Positions 12,701-24,817 of a stretch of 64,000 nucleotides of DNA are shown piece after piece. How positions within the stretch are numbered: the first letter of the stretch is position 1; the number at the start of each line of letters is the position of its first letter. Source of the stretch: Ophiostoma sp. CBS 140.51 (taxonomy: Eukaryota > Ascomycota > Sordariomycetes > Ophiostomatales > Ophiostomataceae); NCBI GenBank assembly GCA_029298735.1, contig JANSLP010000075.1, positions 62,001 through 126,000 on the forward strand. Reading direction: 5' to 3'. The translations under genes and the position numbers were made by a program. The notes under the pieces are model-generated. The model worked only from the letters and a program-made list of their open reading frames with translations, made no database searches and was not told the DNA's origin.

Positions 12701-15700
12701 ACAGCTCCTCATAATCCGCACGTGGTACGTGCTATAGTTTGAACAAGGCTTGCAAAGAGTTTTAAGAGGTTTTATATGAGATGCCCCTCACCTCAAGCCT
12801 CACACAGACCTTGTCCCACTCGATCCTTATGCTCTGTTTCCGAGCCACTCTTATTCAGCCCTCTGTGCCCTGTTCCTTTTTTTTCTTCCATATGACGTGC
12901 AGCAAGGGCCAAGACCCCAAGGCCACTTTATATATTACCCAACGTGGGATGCAACACGGTCACGCGCCACTTGGGCGGGACACTATCTGAACGATATGTA
13001 AACGATAGAGTAGACACTGGTCTTCTCTATTGGTTTGTCTCGCACGCCATTGTACAGCGGGCCAACTTTGATATAAACGGGACCGAGATGGGTTTGAAGG
13101 GCTGTCTGGGTTGGACATGCCTAATTGGGATGCTTGTTTGGAAGAGGGTTTTTGTTGTTGGGTGAGCCATCTGTGTAAGTCCAACTTTATTACCTTTTGT
13201 GGACGGAATATTGTGTGCCTATCCTGGTATGATGTTGAAAGCCTGTTGTGAGTGGTGCATCGGAGGTTAAAGAAAGCCTTGTGGATGACGAAGCACGTGT
13301 ATTATCTAATACGCGTGCACGACAAACATTGCGCAACATTGAGTGATCGGGATCTGCTACGACCTTGCGTCTTGTAACACTGGAGAACAGAAAGAAAAAG
13401 AGCGTGCCAGGTAACCTTATATACGGCCAGGTTGGCTTTTTTCGGCCGGGCCGGCCCAGTCTCGTACTGAGCAAGGCCTCATGACATCGGCTCCACATGG
13501 GCAGTACGTTTTGGGTGGCAGCCGGACCGGCTTTCAAGCCCCAAAGAGGCGAGCCTTCGTCGGTAAGGACACAGCTGAATCACGAACAACCACTGCAGAT
13601 ATCCGGATGTCCGCCCCGGCGGCGCTGATGGCGTCTTTGTCCGGGCGGTGACTGGCACCCCCCCATGACCTCCACCAAAACCCTCCTGTATGTCGCTATC
13701 CGCGCTTGGCCAACGCCCTGCTAGCTTTTTTGTGGGCTCTCGGCTTTGGCAGTATTGTGCTTAGGTAGCCTGCGTGGGCTGCTTGGTCTGCTTGGTCTGC
13801 CGGGTAGCAGGACCGGCGATCGACCTTCAATGTTGCACTCGGGCGTGGCCGTGTGCCTCGTGCACGTTTCGTGCGTCGTTGCCTGTCGTTGACTTCGTTG
13901 ACTTCGCCGGCGGACTCGGCAAAAGCCGGCCACGCCTCGTTAGGGATGCTGTTGAGGCTGTTTATCGTTTCCATGTGATCAAAAGTGACGTGCTATGGAC
14001 AGTGGGTGTTGTCGTATCTGATATGGTGGAGGTTGAACACGAGAAGCAGAGCGCCGTTGAATCCTATATTGTATCGTGCTGACGATGCCGTGACTGGCAC
14101 GGGGATATCAGTATTGCTGTAGATGGTTGGCGTATCGGAGACTTTAAGTAAAAGATATGGAAATAGTTTTCTTATTGCAAGAGTGCAGAACTTGCTCTTT
14201 GGGTCCAGTTCTTACACCGAAATAGGAAGGCATGCTAGTTTGTTGATGGTCGGACAGTCCTTCTCAATCTTCTGTGCCACCTGGTTGCGCCTTCCTTGTA
14301 TCTGTAAACGGCATCAACAATCATACCCGGCGATGCGAAAGAGCGAGTGGTAAGTGATCGCAAAAGGAAAGCGCAGAGGGCACTCTATGCTTCATATGGC
14401 ACATATTCTACGCGTCGTTGCAACCAACTCACGATCCATCCCCAAAACAACTATTTTCTCGTCACAATCTCCTTTTCGAGTACAGTGCTAGAGACAGCCA
14501 CTTCAATCGATACAACGACATCAGTTTCAAACCAATTACGGTATGTTTCGTACAATCCTGCACTGCTGATATGTACCCCCATATCAAGACCTAGCCAACA
14601 TGGTCTAGCAGGACAAATTCATCAACAACAAACTTGCCTCGACCCCCTGACAAGAATTGCCAAACAATCTTGGCACGCCAGCAGCATGAAATGGAATAAT
14701 TTGTGCTATGCTACTCTGGAGCCAAGCGAGAAGCGAGAGCGAACGAGACTAAACTGCCAGAACACGCGGTCTTACATGCGTGCATGGCTGTAGCTCGTCT
14801 CGACATGCGATTCCCACGAGGTTGACTTACAGAGATCGATAGTCGTCTTTTTTATCGGCAGAACGGCAAAACAAACGCCCTCGAGCCCTGCAGGAGCTTT
14901 TAGTTGGAAGCGGTCGCTGCATTATAACCCATTGTGAACATACGCCGCCGGTTTGCATTGAAACGACGGTCGTGCCAGATGCAGCAATGCCGGCCGCTGG
15001 GAGACGAGAGAGCTGTGTGTTTGGTTACTGTTCGCAGGATTGCGATGCGCATCATTATTTTCTCTCCGGGCCTCGATTCTCGAACAATACGACAACGGAG
15101 CATTCGGGGACTGGCGAAACAGGGTGCATTGCGGCGTGCAACATGCGTGCGGCGTTCCTCTCCGTTCCTTTTGAGCTGTGAAGGACTGGGCAGCGAATGA
15201 TATGCGAACAAATGGTGCAACGAAATCTGCAACCAATCCACTTCGTTTGTTCTGACCAAAGGTCAAGCCTCGCCACCGCCAGACATACTAGACATACCAG
15301 ACCACCCGAAAGATACGGAGAAGAATCCGTCTCGTTTGTCTTGCTCTCTCATCATGCACCTTCAATTTAAACTCGCACAAAGGATTAGCTCGGGGTATTA
15401 CGGCCAGCCGAGCCAATAGTCCGTTGGCGGGCCCCGTTCGTTGCAGGGATCCCGGCCCGCCAAACCGCCTGAGAAGGCTTCCAGAAACAAGACCCGCGCT
15501 CTCCAACAAGCCTTTCCCACGTTTTCACTGGCACTTGGAATCGGTCTTACACCAAAACGTCCCCAAAGATTTTATGGAGCACGGTTTCGTTTCCCTTTCT
15601 GGTGACCCTTTCCCCGGGTTTCTCTCGTGGTGAGTGCACTTCCCCCGAACCTCCCCTCCTAATACTTACGGTGAACTCCAAAGAGAGAAGAGCCTCCACT

Positions 15701-18031
15701 TTCTTTGTATCTACTCCGTGGAATGAAAATTAATATCCCGTATTCTTTGGCAGATAGAACACTGTGGAGGGCTAGTTGGGGAATTGACAATTCCCCACAG
15801 CCTCATGGGCAAGGGCTCTTTCCCATTCTCGCTGCCAGACAAGCCAGAGAACGCAGCGTGCCGCCCGTCTCCAGTTCGGACTATTTTTTCTTTCTTCTCC
15901 TTGTCTCTGATCTGTGGCACGCCAGTTCACTTGCAGAGGCGGCTGACAGAAGGCAGTGGCCTGGCCGGCACGGGATGTGTACCTATGTGCATCACATCAC
16001 TGCATCTGCCAACAAGCCCTCACCGTCTTTACAGCTCCCGTGCGGCCTACCAACAATTGCTTCCCAAGCTGGCAGAAAGTGAGGCGGAATTTCCGTGTCT
16101 CATGCAGAGATCGCCAGTCGAAACGATTGCTTTTTTTCTGTCAATACACCACAAGAGTAGAGCAGACAAGATTGATGTTCGGTTTACTGCGCCTTCAACA
16201 AGCGTCTGAACGGAGCCGCTGCCCTCTTTTGCTTCTTGCTCGCATACTCAGTAGTCCCAATTCTCCACGTTTGTGCATTCGGGAACCAAGGAACCAAGTC
16301 CGCCGCCGCCGCACCGACCAGGGGCAAGTCTAACCTTGTTCCGAGCAAACCGCCCAAATTCTCACCAAAATGTTTGCCCCATTTCTTGGGTATTGGAGCA
16401 CACCACTCTCGAAACCACCCCACTGCCTGCCCTGGCGGTTTCCCACATCTGGCCGTTGCTTCTCCTCCGCCTGTCGTTTTGTTTTTAGTTCGATACTTCG
16501 TTGATGGGTATTGATCTGTCTTGTCGGCCTTCCAGCTTGATCCGCCTATGATGGATGGGCCACTTTGTGCCCACTGCGGAGCCCCTGTCCTCACCAGGAC
16601 CGTGTGGTTTCCCTACCTTGGCCTCGCCGTGTGCCAGAACGAAAGCAACAGGAAGACGACAATGGCGTACAACCGGCCTCTAAACAAACGTCCATGAAGG
16701 TTGATCGACAACTTGGGCCATCCCTAACCCCCACCTGAGCTAAATTGTTTCGCTCCTAGCTTGAATTCTGCTGATATGGCAGCCCGTCTTGAACAGATTC
16801 AGAGGCTATGGCGCTCATACGGTCCGTCCCTACCGACTGTGCTCGCCTGCTCGCCTGAACGGGGTGTGAAGTCCACACATATGCTATTGCTGCCCAAGAA
16901 AACAAGACAAGCAGAACTGGAAACAGAAAGAAGGACAAGGCGTGGCAGCACTCGAAAAGTGTGCAACCTCGCCTAGACAAGGGTTTTCAAGACTTCCCTC
17001 ATGTTCGGCGGCTTGCCGGTAGTACTCCAAGCTGAACAGACACACTAACAAATACCACTTTTCTTCAACACGCTCTGCAAGCCAGTTTATATTTATGAAG
17101 ACACTGCCTTCTGTTGACTCGGCTTGTTTTTTCACCTCCTGAAATTCCCTTTCTAGACTTTGTTTACTATTGTTTGATTTTCTAGCTGGTACTTTTTTGT
17201 TATCATCTAGTTCATCTGGTCCACAAATCGGCGATTCCTCATCTTCTGTTCCCTGTCACCGCCTCACACGTTCCTCCACTCCCGTCCACGTCCTTCTTAC
17301 GAAAGTATATCCGATATTCTGCCAGGCCGGCGCCTCGATCCGGCCTTGTACGCCTTGTCTCCATTCCTATATTTTTCTGGCATAAAGATACCAACGGTGT
17401 ACACAGCTCTGCCTATTTTCGCCCTCAGCTCGCTTCGTCTATCCCACATCTAGTCGCACAAGCACCGGCTGATCGGTGTCCTATTTTCCTTTTTCCCTGC
17501 TCCCAACGGGTAAATGTCGGCCGGTACAAGGTCGAACAAATCTGTGGTTTCTCCATCAGTGTTTTAGGTCAAACATCTTGAGTATATACTTGTATAAGAG
17601 ACGGCCTACTCTTTTTTGTTTTTTTTTTCCACTTGTCACACCAAGAACCAACACGCAAGGTCGACAAGAACGAAGACACTTCCCGTGCTCACCCTGCAGC
17701 CACCTCGATTCGGTAGCCCAAGCAAACTTTCATTGCAACTCACATCAACCAGTTTGTTGGCAACTCGACCAGCAGTTCAGACGTGCCGTGTCTTGTTCTG
17801 CCTTGTCTGGCCATATCTCGTTGACTTATAAGAAACGACAGCCCCTCCTTGCCTTCGACATTGCATCCTGGCCTTTCCCGCTTTCGTGTTTGATTCCGGC
17901 TGGCAGATTCTTTTCGGAAATTGAGATAAAGTCTTGTTTTCTTTTCACGACCTTGATATTTTGATATTTACGAATTTTCCTCTCAAAATTTTCTCGATTC
18001 CCCTCGCTATATCGCAGCAACAACCAATACC
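9729..18031. other. 8.3-kb gene-poor stretch
   Basis: I can defend no protein gene across this stretch. Open frames are short, overlap in all frames and carry no domain signatures. Visible minor structure: two copies of the 9-mer TACGGAGTA on either strand (10544-10552 and 11170-11178), a near copy at 15712, a three-unit 10-bp tandem at 11985-12014 and a small inverted repeat GCACG-N5-CGTGC at 12718-12732. The last 600 bases are C/T-rich and probably hold the promoter and leader of the beta-glucosidase gene at 18032. A non-coding transcript or a decayed transposon is possible, but nothing I can read shows it. Confidence 0.5.
11985..12014. repeat. Three-unit 10-bp tandem repeat
   Basis: The unit GTCGAGGAYC occurs three times head to tail with one difference (T/C) in the middle unit. 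It lies in the gene-poor stretch and is followed at once by a T/C-rich segment. Confidence 0.8.
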
Positions 18032-21000
18032 ATGCCTGCCATGCAGCCCGTTGTGTCTGGAGAAATCGACTCCGATAGCGGCATCGACGCCACCACCTCG
18101 CCCTTGGGCAGTGCCGGCCCGAGCATCACACCAGATACGGAGATCTCGCCGCCAAATAGCCCCTTCACGCCTAGCGAGAAATTGAATGATGCTCGCCAGA
18201 CAGCCAAGAAGAAGCTCGCAACGTTGACCCTAGAGGAGAAGGTAGGCCGTCGTCGTACAATGAGAAAATTATAACATCACGTCTTATATGGGGCATGTGG
18301 CTGACATATGTTCTTAACAGGTTTCGCTCCTCACAGCTGCCGACTTTTGGCGCACAAAGGCCATCCCGGAGAAGGGAATCCCGGCCGCCAAGACGACAGA
18401 CGGCCCGAACGGTGCCCGTGGCAGCATTTTTGTCGGTGGTACCAAGGTAAGAACTTATGGCAGGAGTTGTTTTAAGACTTTCTTTCTACACTCATACTGA
18501 CGAGTTTTAGGCCGCCCTCTTCCCTTGCGGCATCTCGCTGGCAGCAACATGGAACAAGGATATCTTGTACAGTATTGGCCAGCACCTGGGCAATGAGACG
18601 AAGGCAAGATCCGCCAACATCTTGCTGGGCCCGACTGTGTGCCTGCATCGCCACCCCCTAGGCGGCAGGAATTTCGAGTCGTTCTCTGAAGACCCGTTCT
18701 TGACAGGAAAGCTTTCTGCTCAGTACATTCGCGGCCTGCAGCAGAAGGGAGTTGCTGCAGCCATCAAGCGTATGTTATTTCCATTTGCCTTTCTCGTCGA
18801 TATGGAACACAATCGCTAACCGTCTCGAACAGACTTCGTTGCCAACGAGCAGGAGACAGAACGCAACAATATGAACACTGTGGTGTCTGAGCGTTCTCTG
18901 CGTGAGCTTTACCTCCGTCCGTTCGAGATTGCAGTCCGTGAAGCTTCACCATGGGCCGTCATGTCGTCTTATAACCTGATCAACGGTGTTCATGCGGATA
19001 TGAACCACTACACCATAACCGAAATCCTCCGCGGCGAGTGGGGATTTGACGGGTAAGGCACTCTCTTATAAGCTGATTCTTTCTCTGGCTTTCATTGTTG
19101 ACAGCATCTAGCACGGTTATCTCTGATTGGGATGGTATAAACTCGACTGTCGAGACCCTCAAGGCTGGCTGTGACATTGAGTTCCCTTTCTCCAAAAAGT
19201 GGCGTTTCGAGAAGGCCCTCAAGGCTGTCGAGGACGGCAGTCTCACCGTTGAGGACATCGACCGGGCAACAGAGAATGCCCTTACCCTCATCACGCGTGT
19301 CAAGGGTGACGACGTGTCGGAAGAGGCCGCCGAGCGCGAGGACAACCGCGCAGAGACGCGCGAGCTGATCCGCGAGGCCGGTGTTCAGGGCCTTACCCTT
19401 CTTAAGAACGAGACGTCGATCCTGCCCATTGACCCGCGCACGACAAAGCTGGCCATCATCGGCCCCAACGCCAACCGTGCCATTGCTGGCGGTGGTGGCA
19501 GTGCCAGCCTCAACCCGTACTACACTACGATCCCGCTCGGGAGCATTAAGAGCGCCCTGAAGGAGGCTGGTAACCAGGACGAGGTGACGTACGCCGTCGG
19601 ATGTCACACCAACAAGTGGTTGCCGGTGGCTTCGCCGCTCTGCACCACCCGCGACGGAACACAGGGAGTCACGATCGAATGGTTTGCCGGCGACAAGTTC
19701 GAGGGCAGCCCCGTGCTGACCCAGACGCGCTACAACACGGACCTGTTCCTGTGGGATTCTGCCCCGGTGGCCCAGGTTGGCCCCCAGTGGTCGGCCATTG
19801 CAACGACCTACCTCACCCCGACGTCGACGGGCAAGCACACTCTCAGCTTCATGAGTGTCGGTGCCGGTAAGCTGTACGTGGACGGCAAGGAGGTGATGGA
19901 TCTGTGGAACTGGACGGAGGAGGGCGAGGCCATGTTCGACGGCTCGATCGACTACCTCATCGATGTGGAGATGGAGGCTGGCAAGGCAGTGGAGCTCAAG
20001 GTGCGGATGACCAACGAGCTGCGGCCCATCAGCAAGCAAAAGAAGACGGGCGCCACGCACAAATACGGTGGCTGTCGTATCGGCTTCAAGGAGGAGGACC
20101 AGATTGACTACATCCAGGAGGCTGTGGAGACAGCCAAGGCTGCGGATGTGGCGGTCCTCATTGTGGGCGTCGATGCCGAGTGGGAGTCTGAGGGCTACGA
20201 CCGGCAGTCGATGGACCTGCCTACGGATGGTGTCCAAGACCGGCTCATCGAGGCCGTTCTGGCTGCCAACCCCAACACAGTCGTTGTCAACCAGTCTGGC
20301 TCGCCCGTGACGATGCCGTGGGCCGACAAGGTGCCGACGATTCTTCAGGCATGGTTCCAGGGCCAGGAGGCCGGCAATGCACTGGCAGATGTTCTCTTTG
20401 GCAAGAAGAACCCAAGCGGAAAGCTTCCGGTAAGTCAACTACGGCGTAGCATGCCGGTAATGATGTGCTGTGTGTGATTGTATTTTGACTAACTCCCACT
20501 TGTAGTGCACATTCCCGCGGAGGCTGGAAGACTCGCCGGCGTACCACAACTGGCCCGGCGAGAACCTGGAAGTCATGTATGGCGAGGGCCTGTTCATTGG
20601 TTACCGCCACTACGAGCGGGCCAAGATCGAGCCGCTGTTCCCCTTCGGCCACGGTCTTTCATACACGTCGTTTGAGTACGGCCGGCCGTCGGTCAACACA
20701 AAGACGCTGTCGTCCGAGGTCGGCAGCACAGTCGACGTCACCCTGGCCATCAGCAACATTGGCGAGGTCGAGGGCGCCGAGACGGTGCAGGTGTATGTGC
20801 ACGACGAGAAGTCGCGCCTGATTCGTCCTGAGAAGGAGCTTGTGGCGTTTGAGAAGGTGTTTTTGGAACCCGGCGAGACGCGGCACATTACCATCTCGCT
20901 GGATAAGCGCGCCGTCGGCTACTTTGACACGGCCATCAACCGGTGGATTGCCGAGGAGGGCCGCTTCAACGTCCTCATCGGCGCGTCGTCGGCCGATATC

Positions 21001-21051
21001 CGGCGCACGATCTCATTTGACGTCAAGAAGTCGTTCACCTGGGTGTTCTAA
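18032..21051 (+). CDS. GH3 beta-glucosidase with PA14 domain, predicted intracellular
   Basis: Six exons fit: 18032-18241, 18321-18446, 18511-18769, 18833-19052, 19112-20429 and 20506-21051, giving 892 residues. The start lies in ACCATG. The GH3 landmarks are clear: TDGPNGARG in the first catalytic domain, KHFVANEQE (from K198, created by joining exons 3 and 4) and TVISDWDG with the expected nucleophile D277 (created by joining exons 4 and 5). A PA14-type insertion runs from about residue 450 to 595 (VTIEWFAGDKF ... GKLYVDGKEVMDLWNW). The C-terminal domain follows, with a fibronectin-III-like end (about 790-870). The enzyme should release glucose from the non-reducing ends of cellobiose or other beta-glucosides. 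The N-terminus is polar (MPAMQPVVSGEIDSDSG) with no signal peptide, so a cytosolic enzyme is likely; several fungal PA14-bearing GH3 enzymes share this. About 45 Ser/Pro/Thr-rich residues precede the conserved part. AATAAA occurs 24 bases after the stop. Confidence 0.92.
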
Positions 21052-22081
21052 GTGTCGTTTGAGAGAGCGGTCTAAATAAATTCAATGTCGCACCGTCTTG
21101 GATCCATATATTGATTCACATTCTTCTCTTCTTCTTTATTTCTTCTTTTTCGAGTTATTTCCCGTCATTTTGTCTCAAACGACGACGGGTTCTGCATTAG
21201 CTAGACGCGACCGAGTCGCAGTATTTATTTTGCATTTTTGCAAACAGTTTTGGACGCCCCGATTGAAAATGAAGTTGCTTGTAGAGTGAGTGTAACTGTA
21301 TCGTGAAAAGTCTAAATGAGTGTGTAGTTGATCTGAAGATGCTCGTATTCTGTGGGTGCACTCCGACTTCTCGCGTCCTCCACTGTAATGTACTGGGTAA
21401 TGTTAAAATAGCAGGCGGCGCAGCAATCCCCACGCGGCATCCACAGGTCAACCCCTTTATGCACGGCGCTAGCGGCCGCCCGATCTGGGGCAGGAAGCAA
21501 TCTGCGGTGCATTTAGGCTTGTTTCCAGCCACACACAACACACAGAAGAGCCAAAAAGCAAGCCTAGGCCCTGGAGGCCCTGTTTTCGAGGGGGTGGCAG
21601 CCCCCTTGCCGGTGGACGCTAATCCCGACGAGGCCACTGGGGCCGCTGTTTTGGCTTGGTGGTTGGCTCTTTCCTTTGTGCCAGCGGGTGGCAGCGGGTG
21701 GAAAAGGAAAGCAGGCGCGACCTGAGCTTGCTTTGCCCTTCCCCCCCTATTGGAACAAGCTACGTATGCCCGTAAAACAGTCAAAGAAGGAAACCGCGAC
21801 TGAACCCAAGACGGCGTGTCAAAAAAGGGACCCTCCACACACACACACACAAAGACAAGGAAACAACACTTCATCCGAACATCTCCAAAAAGCGTTATCG
21901 AAACAAAAAAGGGGGTTGCATCACGCATTCACAACTCCACGACCCATTGTCGACTCCCACGCCTGCGCCGTCTTCCCCGACACTTCTCCTTCTCCCTCCC
22001 TTCTCCCCTTTGTACATCGCCAGACGACCCCGAACCGACAACAAGAGAGTACACGCAAGAAGGTGATGGCTGTCGCATGCC
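21052..22081. other. Intergenic region before the Cdc1/Ted1-type gene
   Basis: The 3' end of the beta-glucosidase transcript (AATAAA at 21075-21080) is followed by about 1 kb without a supportable gene. The last 250 bases, with a (CA)n run near 21838-21850 and C/T-rich sequence, look like the leader of the gene at 22082. Confidence 0.55.
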
Positions 22082-24817
22082 ATGGCGACGCCTTATAGCA
22101 ACGGCTACACGCCATCCTCCTCCTCGTCCTCCGCCGCCGCCGCGACCCGAAACCGAAACCTCAACTTCAACCCTTCCTCCCCCTTCGCCTCCTCCTCCTC
22201 CTCCAATGACGACTTCATCGCTCTCGCCCTCAATGTCTTGAGGCTGCTCTGGGGCTACAGCATCCGCAAGCTGCTGGCCGCCGCCGCGAGCGTCGGCAGC
22301 GTGCTGCTCACAGGCACACGGGCCAGCACACTGTTGAAAGACAGCCGGCGACGACGGCCACGGCCACAACCACTGGCCATTGTGGCCGCCGAGACACTGC
22401 TGCGGCTGGTGCGGCACAACCTCGCGCCGCAGCGCATCTTTAGCGTGCCGCACTTTTTGGTGGTGTTCTGGGTGCTTGTGCTGCTCTGGGGCGAGCGCGG
22501 CAACTTCCACGCCAAAGTGATGCACTGCCATTGGGACCACTGGGAGAAGTGGCCCGCGGGTGCCGAGCCGCACCATCTCGTCTTTGTGGCCGACCCGCAA
22601 ATCATCGATGCCCACACCTACCCAGGCCGTCCCTGGCCGCTCAGCTCGTTGACGGTGATGCTGACGGACAACTACATGCGGCGGTCGTACCGTGAATTAC
22701 AAGAACAGCTGCGGCCCGACACCGTCTTCTTTTTGGGCGACCTCTTTGATGGAGGCCGCGAGTGGCGGCCGGCGCACGGCACGTTCCAGGACCCGTCGTG
22801 GAGCAGCCGGCCCGACCGCGAGCAGGGGTATGCCAAGACCTGGCGCAAAAAGTACGACGAGAACTACTGGCTGAAGGAGTATGCTCGGTTCGGCGACATC
22901 TTTTTGGATCCCTGGACGCTGGGCGGCACCGACCCGGGGCCCGGTCAGCGTGGCCGTCGAGTGATTACCAGTTTGCCGGGCAACCACGATCTCGGTTTTG
23001 GTTCTGAGGTGCAGCTGTCGGTGCGCGACCGGTTCCAGAGCTACTTTGGCGAGGGCAATCGCGTCGACGTCATTGGCAACCACACCTTTGTGTCCGTTGA
23101 CACGGTCTCGCTCAGTGCCGACACATCGGACCGTGCAGGCCAGAGTGACGTGCAGAAAATCTACCAGCCGACCGAGGAGTTTTTGAAGAACGTGGCCTGG
23201 GACAAGACGCGGGCTGTGGCGCGTGAGCTGCGGTTCCAGCGTGGCGCCGGCGAGGAGGTCTCGTACCCGCACCGCGTCGAGGACCTGAACGCGGCCAAGT
23301 TCGACACGGCCGCGCTGGCCAAGGCCCAGGGTGCAGGTGATGCGCTGCAGGCCGACCTGCCGACCGTCCTGCTTACACACGTGCCGCTCTACCGCCCTCC
23401 TGGCACGCCCTGTGGCCCGATGCGCGAGCACTGGCCCCCAGCGAAACCCTCCGCCGACGACCCAAACACACCCGTCTTCCCGGACCACCGCAACGCCATC
23501 TCTGTCTCGCGCGGATACCAGTACCAGAACGTGCTGAGTGAGAGCGACTCGGTCAAGCTGATCAAGTCCATTGGCAACGTCAAGCACGCCTTTTCGGGCG
23601 ACGACCACGACTACTGCGAGGTCGTGCACGACGACGTCCAGGAAAAAGTCAAGGAGATTACCGTCAAGTCCTTTAGCATGGCCATGGGTGTGCCGACGCC
23701 CGGTTTCCTGATGCTCAGCTTGTACAACCCCATCGACGCCAAGGGCAACCCGCTGGCCACTGTGGGAGCACCTCCTGGTGAGATCCCGCCGCCAACCATG
23801 CAGACGCATTTGTGCCTGCTCCCCAACCAGCTGAGCACGTTCGCGCGCTACGGCGGCATGGCCGTCGTTTCGATCGTCCTGCTCGCCATCTATGCTGTCC
23901 TGATCCAGGTTCTGAACCTGCCCGTGTTTGCCTTTGACCCGCTGGGGCTGGACTCAACTTCGCCCTCGTCCAACATGCCCTCGTCCGTCCTGCCCATGTT
24001 CAACAAGGCCAAGGTCGAGGATGATGAGTACGGCCGTGGCAATGGTGGTGGTGCCGGTAGTTATGGGGCGGACGCTGTGAGCACAAACAGCGAAAAGGGC
24101 GGTGGTGGAACTAGCGACTCCTCTGGTTTCGTATCCTTCCGGCCCGCCCCTGCCACCTACTCGCGCGGCCGCAGCTACTCGAACCAGTACCCGCCCCAGT
24201 CTCAGTCGCAGCACCTCAGTCACGGCCGCGGCCAAAAGGGGCGGCGCAACGGCCAAGCTACCAAAACGTCCTCGCCCGCCAACGCCTACGAGATGCGCGG
24301 ACCCAAGATCCAAATTGCTCGCGATACCGACGACGACTCTTCCGATGACTCGGCCTACGGCGGCAACGACCTGCTGTCGGACGACTATATGGTCGATGTG
24401 AACCTCGGCGGTGGCGGTGGCGGTATCGGCGGTGGCAGCAGTCGCTGGCAACCCGCTGCCCGTCGTGGTGTCTTTGGCGTTAGTATGGCCGCCATCTCGG
24501 GTGTGAGGCGGTTTATTCTGGGCACACTCGGCCTGCGCGGTGGCGGTGCCTTTGGTGGCCGGCGACGAAGAGGCGGAGGAGGTGGTGGTGGCGGTCTCAG
24601 TGGTCTTTTGGGCCTTGGAGGTGGCAGCAGCGGCGGTCTGGGACGCAGCGGCAGTGGTGCCAGCAGCAGTTCAGCCGCAGCTGCACGACGACGCCGCAGT
24701 GGCCGGTCGTCCCAGCGGCGACTACTGCAGCTGGCCGGCTGGGAGTTTTATGCCATGGCTTTCCGCGTCGCCTGGATGGTCGTAGCCTACTGGGCCTATC
24801 TCAACCACCAGGGGTAG
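22082..24817 (+). CDS. Cdc1/Ted1-type membrane metallophosphoesterase
   Basis: A single exon encodes 911 residues. The calcineurin-like metallophosphoesterase signatures appear in order: DPQ at 171-173 (a variant of the usual DxH), GDLFDGGREW with D220, PGNHD with N301-H302-D303, LLTHVPLYRP with H433 and GDDHDYC around H509. The wording of these blocks matches fungal Cdc1/Ted1 and the related animal PGAP5. These ER/Golgi enzymes are Mn2+-dependent and remove or remodel ethanolamine phosphate on GPI-anchor glycans. Membrane segments are likely at about 121-138 and 591-613, with a further hydrophobic C-terminal helix (FRVAWMVVAYWAYL). This places the phosphoesterase domain on the lumenal side by analogy. 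Odd features are a Ser/Ala-rich N-terminus and a roughly 250-residue disordered, Gly- and Arg-rich stretch between the last two hydrophobic helices, including runs of six or more glycines. I leave the symbol empty because I cannot separate Cdc1 from Ted1 orthology by eye. Confidence 0.88.
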   Translation: MATPYSNGYTPSSSSSSAAAATRNRNLNFNPSSPFASSSSSNDDFIALALNVLRLLWGYSIRKLLAAAASVGSVLLTGTRASTLLKDSRRRRPRPQPLAIVAAETLLRLVRHNLAPQRIFSVPHFLVVFWVLVLLWGERGNFHAKVMHCHWDHWEKWPAGAEPHHLVFVADPQIIDAHTYPGRPWPLSSLTVMLTDNYMRRSYRELQEQLRPDTVFFLGDLFDGGREWRPAHGTFQDPSWSSRPDREQGYAKTWRKKYDENYWLKEYARFGDIFLDPWTLGGTDPGPGQRGRRVITSLPGNHDLGFGSEVQLSVRDRFQSYFGEGNRVDVIGNHTFVSVDTVSLSADTSDRAGQSDVQKIYQPTEEFLKNVAWDKTRAVARELRFQRGAGEEVSYPHRVEDLNAAKFDTAALAKAQGAGDALQADLPTVLLTHVPLYRPPGTPCGPMREHWPPAKPSADDPNTPVFPDHRNAISVSRGYQYQNVLSESDSVKLIKSIGNVKHAFSGDDHDYCEVVHDDVQEKVKEITVKSFSMAMGVPTPGFLMLSLYNPIDAKGNPLATVGAPPGEIPPPTMQTHLCLLPNQLSTFARYGGMAVVSIVLLAIYAVLIQVLNLPVFAFDPLGLDSTSPSSNMPSSVLPMFNKAKVEDDEYGRGNGGGAGSYGADAVSTNSEKGGGGTSDSSGFVSFRPAPATYSRGRSYSNQYPPQSQSQHLSHGRGQKGRRNGQATKTSSPANAYEMRGPKIQIARDTDDDSSDDSAYGGNDLLSDDYMVDVNLGGGGGGIGGGSSRWQPAARRGVFGVSMAAISGVRRFILGTLGLRGGGAFGGRRRRGGGGGGGGLSGLLGLGGGSSGGLGRSGSGASSSSAAAARRRRSGRSSQRRLLQLAGWEFYAMAFRVAWMVVAYWAYLNHQG

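Noticed and set aside
19092..20438. 448-codon minus-strand open frame opposite the beta-glucosidase
   Set aside because: It is an antisense shadow of a G/C-rich coding exon. The + strand frame carries all GH3 and PA14 motifs.
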